From contig NZ_QPMM01000019.1 of assembly GCF_003419895.1 (NCBI RefSeq), forward strand, positions 51,727-115,726: a DNA stretch of 64,000 nt. The letters run 5' to 3'. The notes beneath the pieces are model-generated. The model saw only the letters and a list, made by a program, of their open reading frames with translations, searched no databases and was not told the DNA's origin. The stretch's first letter is position 1. Each line of letters starts with the position of its first letter. The DNA comes from Chitinophaga silvatica (GTDB lineage Bacteria > Bacteroidota > Bacteroidia > Chitinophagales > Chitinophagaceae). Position numbers and translations under genes: made by a program. Shown piece by piece: positions 28,424-37,298 of this stretch.

Positions 28424-31400
28424 TTAGAAAGTTAAATTCACACTACCTGTATACATTGGAGTAATTGGCAATGCAGCAGATCCGGCTCCGTCTATTTCGG
28501 GGTCTTGTCCTTTAAGTTTACGTGATGCTATCGTAAGGGGATTGGCTACAGATAAACCCAGGTTCAGCGATTTTAATTTTAACCTCTGAATCATTGCGCT
28601 TGGTACGGTGTAGCTGGCAGAAATATTTGTACATTTCAGAAAACTACCGCTTACTACCCTACTATCGGCATAATCGTAAATACTATATACATCGATACGT
28701 TCCCTAACTCCATTCTGGTCTAACACCGGCAGATAAACATAAGGTGCAGTTCCACCTCTAAAGGTTTTAAGTGCAGGGATATCTGTAAACTGCTCATCTC
28801 CTGGTTTTCTCCATCTGTTAGCCATGTCTTTGTTCACATTCACTTCACTGATTGGCATATAAGTTCCAAATAGTCCATTATTGGAGTACAAATAATTTAG
28901 CCTGATATGATTTCCAAAATGATAGACAAACATCGCGCTAACTGCAAAACTCTTATAAGAGAAATCAAGGGAGAAACCTCCCTGCAACTTAGGCAGCTTT
29001 TGTCCGGAATACACTAAATATGAGGTAATAGGGAGCAATTCTTTTGAACTTTCCTGCATATCATAAACCCCATCTTTTACAGTTGGCAAGCCCTCCTTAT
29101 CCAATCCGGTGTATGGATAGGAATAGAACGATCCGATAGATTTTCCGCCAACATTCGCATTACCAGCCAGGTAGTTACCCCTTGCATTTCGCATGGTTGT
29201 ATCTACGATCATATTTTTATTCCAGCTATTTGTGAAGTTAATAGCCAATCTGATATCCCGTGTTTTTACCGGCACTACACCAATTCTCAATTCAGCTCCG
29301 GTATTATTCATTCTTCCAATATTCAAAAATGTATTGGTAACACCATTTTCATAGGCAACATCGTGCGTCACTACCAGGTCTTTACCCAGTTTCTTATATA
29401 AGTTGAAATCTGCATTAATCCTTCCATCAATAAAACCAACAAATAAACCTGCGTTATACTGATGAGTTTTTTCCCATCTGAGATCTGGATATGGTAAACT
29501 TTTTAACTGAACATTTGGTCTGTCATAAATATTGATCAATGGATTACTACCACTTGCATATGTAGCAATCAGTTCAGGTCCAACTGATGAAATTACATTT
29601 CCCTGAATACCATATGAAGCATTTAAACGCAAATCACTTATTAATTTACTGTCGCGCAGCCAGGCTTCGTTCTTGGCTAGCCAACTGAAACCAAAACCAT
29701 AGTTAGGGGAGAATTTCTGGTTAGAATACTGTCCGAAACGATTAGAGGCATCTGAGCGGACGTTTGCACTAATGGTGTATAAATTATTAATGTTATAGCC
29801 GGTTGCAAAATAAACTCCGAGGGCATTTTCTTTCAAATCTGTAAGCCCGGTTTTTCCATAAACGAAATTACCCATTTCAGTAGGAAAGAATTGCATTCCT
29901 CTATCCGGGTAAAATCCGGATTTTTGTTCCTGTGCTCCTTTTGTTGTTCTCGCATTGGTTTCAAGACCAAGGTTGAAATATACCTGATCTTTACTCTGTC
30001 TTAGAGATCTTGTATACGCCAGGGTAGTAACGTTTTGAAGAAACAAACTATTTGCATAATTTACTGCACCCAATCCCCCGTTCGGAATAGAAGTCTGCTT
30101 TTTTAAACTCTCCGGATAAATTTCTCCGAGGTTCCAGCCCCTGATTCCTGTTATATAATAGCTTTGATCGGTAGCATAACTATAGGAATTGAATGCATCA
30201 ACTGAAAAACTTGTCTGATGATCCAATCTCCATCCCTTACCTATATTATATGAAGCTTGTACACTGGTAGAAATAGAATGGCCATTATTTTCCAGGTAGT
30301 TATTATCCAGGTCTTTAAGATAGTTAAACCTGAGTGGCTCGGTTACAGCAGGAAAGACGCTGTATGCCTTTGGATAAGATTGATATGGATCAAGCGTTCT
30401 GCTGGTTCTGTATGCATAGTTAAAAGCATTTTCGATCTGATCTGCATATCCAAGTTTTTTAGAAAGGTTGCCTCCGAAATTAACATCTACCCTTAGGCGT
30501 TTACCAAACATGGTACCTACCTTGCCACTGAAAGTATATCTCTGATTCTCATCAAGTTTAGCTGTACCCAGGTCTTTAAGGTATCCAAGGCTTATATAAT
30601 AATTAGTAGTTCCATTTCCTCCGCTAAAAGAAAGATTCTGAGAGGTGCTCAAAGCATTTCGAAATAATAGTTTAAACCAATCCGTATTCCTGGATGATAA
30701 GACTTCAGCCTGACGATTAAAATCTTCTTCAGTTATTTGCTTTGCATAAAGTTGACCAAGCAAATATTCATAAGAACCTGGTATTTTTAATGCATTAGTC
30801 TGGCCAATAGGAACACCATCAGCCACCATATCTTTTGAAAACTGAATTCTTTCAGCAGAGTTCATCAGGTTATAATCACTATATCTTGGAGCACGTTTGG
30901 TAGTAACAGAAGTATTATAAGTAACCTCAACCGGGCCCGGTTTACCTCTTTTGGTGGTGATCACAATAACTCCGTTGGCGGCACGCACACCATAAATAGA
31001 TGTGGCAGCTGCATCGCGTAGCACTGTAATACTTTCAATATCATAAGGATTTACTCCGGAAATTGCATTTCCCATCAGGGAATAATTACCTCCGAGAAAA
31101 CCACTTAGGTTTGCTGCATTTATATTTACCGGCTCCTGTTTTATCATACCATCTACTACCCATAGTGGAGCAGCATTTCCCATAAATGTGCTGGTACCTC
31201 TCAATCTCATGGTTGGTGCAGCATTTACACTACCTGAATTATTAATGATCATCAACCCGGGAACTTTACCTTGCAGCATTTTATCTACTGTTGGTACGCC
31301 CGGTTGCATGATTTCAGCCGCATTGATCTTAAAATAAGCGCCTGTTGCTAATCTGGGTTCAATTCTCTGATAGCCATTCACCAAAACTTCCTGAACCTGC

Positions 31401-32017
31401 ATAGGAGCAGCCTCCATGGTTACCTTCAAAAATGATTCAGATTGTGAGGGTTTTATAAAAACAGATTTCATTCCTATCTGCGAAAACTTCATAGTCTCCC
31501 CTTCTTCAACCAAAAGAGAGAATAATCCGTCACTTCCTGTCATCGTACCTTGCCTGGAAGTTTGCGCCTGCACACCAACTCCCGGTATTGGTTCACCATC
31601 GGAATTTACTACTCGTCCGTTGATTATATACCCAAGCTTATTGACGTTTACAGGAGTTTCCGGATTATATTTTGGCATAATCATTATGCCTCCGAAGTTT
31701 TCCGCAAATTCAAGCTCTGAACCTAGTATCTTCTTTAAAACCTGTTCTAAGGTTTCATCTTTAACATCTATAGTAACAGGTGGCTGGCGTCTGATCAGAT
31801 CTTCGTTGTAGGTAAACCTTACTTTAGTAATGACCCTGATATCCTTCAGTGCAAATAACAAAGGCTTCTTATTTGCTTTATAGGAAACTTTTGTATCAAG
31901 CACAATTTTCTGAGCATAAATTGGTCCGGCTGCCATTAATAACCCGAATACGAGCAATAAAAAAAAGGCATAGGAGTGCCAGGCCCCTTTGCAGGGCGGA
32001 ATTAATTTTCGTTTCAT
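28424..32017 (-). CDS. SusC/RagA-family TonB-dependent transporter with STN domain
   Basis: A 1197-residue outer-membrane transporter. It has a signal peptide ending near residue 35 (GPIYAQ), an STN domain at about 50-110 (KKPLLFALKDIRVITKVRFT, VTIDVKDETLEQVLKKIL), a carboxypeptidase-like domain at about 130-205, a plug at about 215-340 (VLRDAAATSIYGVRAANGVI) and a barrel to the end. It is 58 bases downstream of fecR. The STN domain would contact the FecR periplasmic part to signal substrate to the ECF sigma factor two genes upstream. Confidence 0.95.
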   Translation of the reverse strand: MKRKLIPPCKGAWHSYAFFLLLVFGLLMAAGPIYAQKIVLDTKVSYKANKKPLLFALKDIRVITKVRFTYNEDLIRRQPPVTIDVKDETLEQVLKKILGSELEFAENFGGIMIMPKYNPETPVNVNKLGYIINGRVVNSDGEPIPGVGVQAQTSRQGTMTGSDGLFSLLVEEGETMKFSQIGMKSVFIKPSQSESFLKVTMEAAPMQVQEVLVNGYQRIEPRLATGAYFKINAAEIMQPGVPTVDKMLQGKVPGLMIINNSGSVNAAPTMRLRGTSTFMGNAAPLWVVDGMIKQEPVNINAANLSGFLGGNYSLMGNAISGVNPYDIESITVLRDAAATSIYGVRAANGVIVITTKRGKPGPVEVTYNTSVTTKRAPRYSDYNLMNSAERIQFSKDMVADGVPIGQTNALKIPGSYEYLLGQLYAKQITEEDFNRQAEVLSSRNTDWFKLLFRNALSTSQNLSFSGGNGTTNYYISLGYLKDLGTAKLDENQRYTFSGKVGTMFGKRLRVDVNFGGNLSKKLGYADQIENAFNYAYRTSRTLDPYQSYPKAYSVFPAVTEPLRFNYLKDLDNNYLENNGHSISTSVQASYNIGKGWRLDHQTSFSVDAFNSYSYATDQSYYITGIRGWNLGEIYPESLKKQTSIPNGGLGAVNYANSLFLQNVTTLAYTRSLRQSKDQVYFNLGLETNARTTKGAQEQKSGFYPDRGMQFFPTEMGNFVYGKTGLTDLKENALGVYFATGYNINNLYTISANVRSDASNRFGQYSNQKFSPNYGFGFSWLAKNEAWLRDSKLISDLRLNASYGIQGNVISSVGPELIATYASGSNPLINIYDRPNVQLKSLPYPDLRWEKTHQYNAGLFVGFIDGRINADFNLYKKLGKDLVVTHDVAYENGVTNTFLNIGRMNNTGAELRIGVVPVKTRDIRLAINFTNSWNKNMIVDTTMRNARGNYLAGNANVGGKSIGSFYSYPYTGLDKEGLPTVKDGVYDMQESSKELLPITSYLVYSGQKLPKLQGGFSLDFSYKSFAVSAMFVYHFGNHIRLNYLYSNNGLFGTYMPISEVNVNKDMANRWRKPGDEQFTDIPALKTFRGGTAPYVYLPVLDQNGVRERIDVYSIYDYADSRVVSGSFLKCTNISASYTVPSAMIQRLKLKSLNLGLSVANPLTIASRKLKGQDPEIDGAGSAALPITPMYTGSVNLTF

Positions 32018-32075
32018 TGGTTGATTATTTAATACTAAAGGCCATCAGTTGACAATCCTCTTTGAATGGTTGATG

Positions 32076-33200
32076 CTATTTTTTATCAATGTATACAACT
32101 CTATTTTTTACTGTAAAGGTTATATTCCCGGAAATACGGCTAATCTGGTCTAATAATAACTGTAATGAAGTTGGATGTGGTATCTCCAATCTAAATTGAG
32201 CATCCATCAACTCCTTATCATTAAATACAAAATCGTAGTCATAATCTCTGCTAAGCACCTTGGTAATAGATAATAAACTACTATGTTCAAAGTAAACTAT
32301 ACCTTCCTGCCAGGCTGTATATAAAGGCGTCTCAACTTTAGTTATTTCTTCTTTCCTATCCGTTATATCATACAAATGCTGCTCTCCGGGCTTTAATACT
32401 GTTAGTTTACCTGGAGTAGCTACCTGAACTTTACCATTTACCAACGTAGTATAAATTGTTTGATCATATGCGTTTACATTAAACGCAGTGCCCAATACCT
32501 TAACATTTATACCTGCAGTCTGAACGATAAACGGACTGTTTTCATTTCCATTTACTTCAAAATACCCTTCTCCTGTAAGTGTTACAGATCTTGTGTTTCC
32601 ATTGAAAGAAGAAGGAAAAATCAGACTGGAAGCTGCATTTAATGTAACCTTAGTACCATCAGAAAGCTCCAGAGAAACCTTATTTCCCCGGGGTACTATC
32701 AGTGTATCCACTCTTACGGTTGTATTTGATGCATTATTTGCAGCATAAACCACTGCATTATTTGTAGCCTTTATATCTACAATTCCCTGCTTTTCTGTTT
32801 CAGCGCTATCACATAAAACCAGAACCTTACCATTAGCCAAACGGATTTCCGCTTTATGTGAAGGGGTATAATTCGCCAGCTGTGGAGTTTGAGTTTTTTT
32901 GGTGGTAAAAAGCCATACTGTTATTGAGGAAGTAAGCAGCAATAAAATAGCGGCAGCCATTTTCCAATAGCTGAAAATAGTCCTATGAACCTTCGGTCTG
33001 TTCTGAAATCGTTTCCATCCTTCTTCTACAGGGAACCTTGCCAACAGTTGTTCCTCTTTAATCCGAAGCTTTAATTCAACGGCTACTCTTAATTGTTCAC
33101 GTTCTTCTTCAGTTAAATTCATGATATCTTCCCCGGATAGGTCACCATCCGAGAGTGCTAAAAGCTTATCCCAATCAATATTTTTATCTGCGTGTTCCAT
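32076..33200 (-). CDS. FecR-family anti-sigma factor
   Basis: A 374-residue inner-membrane anti-sigma factor. The cytoplasmic N-terminal region (1-82) would bind the sigma factor. A single membrane helix follows at about 83-103 (MAAAILLLLTSSITVWLF), then a FecR domain at about 175-275 (LSDGTKVTLNAASSLIFP, LTGEGYFEV) and a C-terminal DUF4974-type domain (about 305-374). It is encoded 56 bases after the ECF sigma gene and 58 bases before susC. A promoter-like element shared with the sigma gene lies just upstream (33218-33245). Confidence 0.95.
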   Translation of the reverse strand: MEHADKNIDWDKLLALSDGDLSGEDIMNLTEEEREQLRVAVELKLRIKEEQLLARFPVEEGWKRFQNRPKVHRTIFSYWKMAAAILLLLTSSITVWLFTTKKTQTPQLANYTPSHKAEIRLANGKVLVLCDSAETEKQGIVDIKATNNAVVYAANNASNTTVRVDTLIVPRGNKVSLELSDGTKVTLNAASSLIFPSSFNGNTRSVTLTGEGYFEVNGNENSPFIVQTAGINVKVLGTAFNVNAYDQTIYTTLVNGKVQVATPGKLTVLKPGEQHLYDITDRKEEITKVETPLYTAWQEGIVYFEHSSLLSITKVLSRDYDYDFVFNDKELMDAQFRLEIPHPTSLQLLLDQISRISGNITFTVKNRVVYIDKK

Positions 33201-33217
33201 TCAGATTACTTGTTATA

Positions 33218-33245
33218 GACAATCCAGGTTTTTAAAAGGGTGAAT
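33218..33245 (-). promoter_or_regulatory. ECF-type promoter-like element before fecR
   Basis: On the minus strand: ATTCACCC, exactly 17 bases, then GTCTA. The same pair with the same 17-base spacing lies upstream of the sigma gene (33972-33999). The -35/-10-like arrangement and its position suggest recognition by the module's own sigma factor (inference). Confidence 0.5.
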
Positions 33246-33256
33246 GAAAATCCTGA

Positions 33257-33799
33257 TCAGGGCAAAAAATTTATAAAAATTAAAATTTTTATGACCCAAT
33301 CACATTCCTTACGTAAAAACTGATAAGCCAGCTTAATCTGTGTTTTTACAGTATTTATTGAAATCCCCAGCTTGTCGGCAATATCCTTGTATTTTAACTC
33401 ATCTTTATTGCTCATTAAAAAAATACGTTGCCGCTGTTCCGGCAAACGCGAAATGGCCGCCCAAAGGGCAGCATTCTTACTTTCATCTGGTTGATAATCC
33501 TCGTCGGGAATTTGTTCGGCTCTTACCACTATCGTCTCTGGCGGCTCAAAATCTATCCGGCCTGCTTTCTTAATGTAATTCAGTGAAGCATTCCTTACTG
33601 ATCTGGATGCATAACTGGCAAAATTGGCAATAGACAGCGCATTGCGCTTATTCCAACAATAAAGGAAGAAATCCTGTACAATGTCTTTTGCAGTTTCTTC
33701 ATCGCCCACTACATAATAAGCAGTAACACATAGATTGGAATAGTGTAACCTGAACAATTCTTCAAAATTCTCCGACCTATTAATGTCTGGTTGAAACAT
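33257..33799 (-). CDS. ECF RNA polymerase sigma factor (sigma-70 family)
   Basis: A 180-residue ECF sigma factor. Region 2 is at about 12-80 (FEELFRLHYSNLCVTAYYVV and TAKDIVQDFFLYCW, which contact core polymerase and the -10 element). Region 4 is at about 115-170 (RLPEQRQRIFLMSNKDELK, YKDIADKLGISINTVKTQI). This is the Bacteroidota type paired with FecR and an STN-SusC. It heads the minus-strand module sigma-fecR-susC-susD-lipoprotein and should be released when the SusC binds its substrate. Confidence 0.95.
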   Translation of the reverse strand: MFQPDINRSENFEELFRLHYSNLCVTAYYVVGDEETAKDIVQDFFLYCWNKRNALSIANFASYASRSVRNASLNYIKKAGRIDFEPPETIVVRAEQIPDEDYQPDESKNAALWAAISRLPEQRQRIFLMSNKDELKYKDIADKLGISINTVKTQIKLAYQFLRKECDWVIKILIFINFLP

Positions 33800-33971
33800 A
33801 GGTCCGTTTGTACTGCTATAAAATAATCCCCTAAAAACAGCTGTATATTAATCTTTCTAAAAAATAAAATCAAAAAATTGCTTAAAAACTAGTGACCAGA
33901 CCATTCAAATGACCAATATTTGATAATTCAAGTTACTTTACTATCTGCCAATTCCGTTCATTCTCTATTTA

Positions 33972-33999
33972 GACAATCAGAATTTTAAAAAGGGTGAAT
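33972..33999 (-). promoter_or_regulatory. ECF-type promoter-like element before the sigma gene
   Basis: The same ATTCACCC-N17-GTCTA element as at 33218, here about 170 bases upstream of the sigma start codon. It would allow autoregulation of the sigma gene. The rest of 33800-34009 is AT-rich with nothing else recognised. Confidence 0.5.
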
Positions 34000-34009
34000 C
34001 CCAAAAATA

Positions 34010-34040
34010 AAAAGAGATTTCTTATTCAGAAATCTCTTTT
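34010..34040 (-). terminator. Terminator after the ferritin-like gene
   Basis: AAAAGAGATTTC / GAAATCTCTTTT with a 7-base loop. On the minus strand a T-rich run (TTATTTTT) follows. It separates the ferritin-like gene from the sigma module. Confidence 0.8.
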
Positions 34041-34121
34041 CAGGGCCAACGTGGAATCTTTCAATTATTTTTAAGCAGGCATTGTCCACCGGTATTAATT
34101 TAACAAACTATAATACTATAT

Positions 34122-34523
34122 TCACATTAATCGTTTCAATCTAAACAATAATTGTTTGATTCCTTCCTGGTAATCATCAATAATTGATTGAGCAAACTTC
34201 TCTTTAAAACTATCTCTCATATCATCTACGTGATCATAAAATCCCTCTATATAACCAATGTAATCCTTAGGATTCCTGGTTTCCGGGATAACAATGTTTA
34301 AATCACCCAAAGTAGCCATCGTGGTTTCAACCAAACGATCTGTAGTTTTTAGCAGGGTTTTGATGGCCTGATCAAGTGCAATGTGCGCTGCATAGCTTCC
34401 TTTCCCGGTTATACCCCAATGGATCAGCTTAAGACTGCTGTTGAAAGAAAACATATCTCCAAACAGTTGAGAAACTTGCGCCATCTGATTTTTAGTCGCG
34501 TCTTTTACTGCAGTTGAACTCAT
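34122..34523 (-). CDS. Small ferritin-like/Dps-like protein
   Basis: A 133-residue, largely helical protein. The first helix carries FNSSLKLIHWGITGKGSYAA (about 28-47), similar to the His/Trp-containing helix of Dps-like and DUF5856-like proteins. It is followed by ALDQAIKTLLKTTDRLVE and a C-terminal helix (YQEGIKQLLFRLKRL). It is shorter than classic Dps (about 150-170), and a complete ferroxidase set is not evident. It stands alone between the xylan esterase gene and a terminator. The family placement is moderate and no role in iron storage can be proven. Confidence 0.55.
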   Translation of the reverse strand: MSSTAVKDATKNQMAQVSQLFGDMFSFNSSLKLIHWGITGKGSYAAHIALDQAIKTLLKTTDRLVETTMATLGDLNIVIPETRNPKDYIGYIEGFYDHVDDMRDSFKEKFAQSIIDDYQEGIKQLLFRLKRLM

Positions 34524-34586
34524 AGTTTAAAGTTTTTATGTTCTATAAATCTACGAATTAATCAGGATTCCAAACGTTACAGACTG

Positions 34587-36515
34587 CTATTTCTCTGTTG
34601 TAAACGCAGCGGCTGGTAAGCCTTCCCTATTTATTAAATTTGCAGTAACCGGATTATCTGCCCATGCATACCTGACATACAATGGTTGCTTTACTTCAGG
34701 CGATTGCACTACTATAGTATTATTCTTTATGACTGCCGATGCCCACACAAATCGTTTATCCTTTCCCGATATTGCAAAACCTTTTAACTCACCATCTCTT
34801 GCCATCAGTCCACTGCCTGTATTCCTAAACTTCAGAATAATCTGATTTCCAGCAATCCTGCTACTCTCATACAATGGTCCTGATGCTATAATGTTCGGTT
34901 CATGATACATTAATTGCTGTGTCATTAACGACAAGCGCTCTCCTACTACTTTTTTATTTGAAGGATGAATATCGTTCCATTCTCCTACATCCATTGCCAC
35001 TATCATTCCCGTATTCCCAATTTTCAATGCTCTCCGTTGCGCTTCCCTGATTCGTGCCCAATTACTTTCCTGCGGCACTTCACTCGCCTTCATGTAATTG
35101 GCCAGTTGCACATAGATAAAGGGAAATTGATCATTGTTTTGCCGCCATTGTTTCCTCCAGCTTTTTATTAATTCGGGAAATAAAGTATCGTAGCTTTCCG
35201 GAAATTCATCTGCATTTGATTCTCCCTGATACCAGATCACTCCTTTCATTGTATAAGAAAGCAGAGGATTGATCATTGCATTGAAGAGGCCTGCTGGCAG
35301 CCGGTATAATGCCGTTTGTTTTGCTATCTCTGGCACTGCTGACCCGATGTTAAACTTCCAGGTACCGGATAATTGAATTGTATCAGTAGCATTAAATAAT
35401 TTATAGGGCTTATCTTCATAACTTCCACCCATACCGGTATAATTTATTACTCTTACCGTCAGAATATTTTCTCCTTCCTTTAATACACCCGGTGGGATGG
35501 TATATTTCCTGGGGGGATACTGATAACCTGTTGTTCCTACAAATTTACCGTTCAGGAATACGGAATCCCGGTCGACCCAATTCCCTAACCATAAATTAGT
35601 TGCTCCGGCAGCCATTTGAGCACTAACTGTAAAATGTTTGCGATACCATGCTACACCATGAAAGTCGTTCTGTTTTTGCTCTTTCCAATAACCAGGCACC
35701 TTGATGTGATCCCAATTGCTATCATCCAATGAGGAAGAGTACCAGGGAGTTGCAGCTTGTATGCCAGCATCGGTAGCCCATAAGTGAGTATACCAATTAG
35801 CAGCATTAGCACTGTCTGTACGCCTGATACTATCGAGATAACTGCCAGTTTTCAGTTTAGCCAACAATGCCCGTTGTTCATCAAATTTTTCCATGGATTC
35901 ATCACTTAACCAGGCTTCAACCAAACTTCCACCCTGAGCGGCTTTGATAATGCCTATAGGCACATGGTATTTCTGGTAAATCGATTTCGAGAAAAAATAA
36001 GCGACAGCAGATATTTTACGAATAGTAGAAGTATCAATTTTCACCCAATTACCATTCTCAAAATCTTCTAAAGGTTTATTAAAGCTATAGCGCGATGGAA
36101 CAGCAAAATACCTGATCATTTCATTACTGGCTGTCAGCAGTTCTTCCGGGTAATAATCTTTCAGACGCTCCATTGGCAATTCCATATTCGATTGCCCGGA
36201 GGCAATAAATACATCTCCAATCAGGATATTATTCAGGCTTATATTGTTCTTGCCATTAATTGTCATAGTATACGGACCACCAGCCTTTTGAGATGGTAAT
36301 TTGATCTCCCATCTGCCATTGGTATCAGTGGTTGTTGTATATACATGCTGGTTAAAAGTCAGCGTAACTTTTTCGCCTGCTGATGCCCAACCCCAGATAT
36401 TAACAGTTGCATCACGCTGTAGCACCATTCCATCACTGATCAGTTTAGGAAGTCTGATCTGCGAAAAAGCAGGAGAGCCGTATAATAATAGCAAAGAGAA
36501 AAAGATCCGTCGCAT
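34587..36515 (-). CDS. Secreted carbohydrate esterase (sialate O-acetylesterase-like, SGNH)
   Basis: A 642-residue exported esterase. A signal peptide ends near residue 19 (SPAFSQ). The catalytic Ser lies in FIASGQSNMELPM (about 103-115), and the second SGNH block is VIWYQGESNADEF (about 429-441). Between them, about 245-375, is an inserted beta-sandwich resembling the GH2 sugar-binding domain (WYRKHFTVSA, LWLGNWVDRDSVFLNGKFVG). Annotated relatives are called sialate O-acetylesterases. Here, next to GH67, GH10 and GH3 genes, removal of acetyl groups from xylan is more likely. It starts 11 bases after the SDR gene and closes the minus-strand arm of the xylan locus. Confidence 0.9.
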   Translation of the reverse strand: MRRIFFSLLLLYGSPAFSQIRLPKLISDGMVLQRDATVNIWGWASAGEKVTLTFNQHVYTTTTDTNGRWEIKLPSQKAGGPYTMTINGKNNISLNNILIGDVFIASGQSNMELPMERLKDYYPEELLTASNEMIRYFAVPSRYSFNKPLEDFENGNWVKIDTSTIRKISAVAYFFSKSIYQKYHVPIGIIKAAQGGSLVEAWLSDESMEKFDEQRALLAKLKTGSYLDSIRRTDSANAANWYTHLWATDAGIQAATPWYSSSLDDSNWDHIKVPGYWKEQKQNDFHGVAWYRKHFTVSAQMAAGATNLWLGNWVDRDSVFLNGKFVGTTGYQYPPRKYTIPPGVLKEGENILTVRVINYTGMGGSYEDKPYKLFNATDTIQLSGTWKFNIGSAVPEIAKQTALYRLPAGLFNAMINPLLSYTMKGVIWYQGESNADEFPESYDTLFPELIKSWRKQWRQNNDQFPFIYVQLANYMKASEVPQESNWARIREAQRRALKIGNTGMIVAMDVGEWNDIHPSNKKVVGERLSLMTQQLMYHEPNIIASGPLYESSRIAGNQIILKFRNTGSGLMARDGELKGFAISGKDKRFVWASAVIKNNTIVVQSPEVKQPLYVRYAWADNPVTANLINREGLPAAAFTTEK

Positions 36516-36526
36516 AGGAAAAGTTT

Positions 36527-37276
36527 CTAAAAACCGATAGAGTTACCACCATCGACCGGCAGAATAACACCGGTAATAAATTTAGCAGCATCTGACGATA
36601 AAAACAGGGCAGCTTCAGCCACATCCAGGGGTTGGCCCATATGGCCAATAGGGGTGCGACTGATAGCTTTATGTTTTCTTTCTGGGTCTGAATTTAGTGC
36701 TACCGCTGTCATGGCAGTTTCAATAAAACCGGGTGCAATCGCATTTATTCGTATACCCATTGGCGATAGTTCCACTGCCATTGCTCTTGTCATTCCATCA
36801 ATCGCCGATTTACTGGCGCTATAGGCAATTACGCGGGGCATACCATATTGTGCGGCCATTGAACTGATATTTAACACACTTCCTTTTTTATTGGGAAGCA
36901 TGTAGCTGATCACTTCTCTGGAGATTGCAAAAACAGCATTTACATTTGTGGTAATGATTTGTTGAAATGCTTCATCCGAAGTTTCCATAAAATCTCTTTT
37001 CATATTGATGCCTGCATTATTAACCAGTATATCAATTTGCCCATGTTCTTCCTTTATTTTTTTGATTAATACAGGAATATCAGAGAGTTGATTGAGATCA
37101 AATTCGTATGGATAGCATAAGTTACCAAGTTTATTTTTAGCCTGATTTAATTTTTCGGCATCTCTTCCCACGATTATTGTATGAATTCCATCAGCTACAA
37201 ATCTCTCAGTAATAGCCATTCCTATTCCTGAAGCACCTCCCGTGATGATCGCTACTCGTTTAGTTTGCATTTGCAT
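36527..37276 (-). CDS. Short-chain dehydrogenase, candidate mannonate/fructuronate oxidoreductase
   Basis: A 249-residue classical SDR. The NAD(P) fold TGGASGIGMAI is at about 12-22, NNAGIN at about 88-93, the catalytic Ser in NISSMAA (about 140), and YSASKSA (Tyr/Lys about 155-159). The C-terminal GVILPVDGGNSIGF is standard. It is cytoplasmic. It lies between the GH67 alpha-glucuronidase and the esterase, in a locus that also has uxuA, so it may replace UxuB by reducing fructuronate to mannonate. That is inference; the sequence also resembles gluconate 5-dehydrogenases. A second in-frame ATG (37270) is an alternative start. Confidence 0.85.
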   Translation of the reverse strand: MQMQTKRVAIITGGASGIGMAITERFVADGIHTIIVGRDAEKLNQAKNKLGNLCYPYEFDLNQLSDIPVLIKKIKEEHGQIDILVNNAGINMKRDFMETSDEAFQQIITTNVNAVFAISREVISYMLPNKKGSVLNISSMAAQYGMPRVIAYSASKSAIDGMTRAMAVELSPMGIRINAIAPGFIETAMTAVALNSDPERKHKAISRTPIGHMGQPLDVAEAALFLSSDAAKFITGVILPVDGGNSIGF

Positions 37277-37298
37277 GTAATGTTCCTGTTTAATATTA

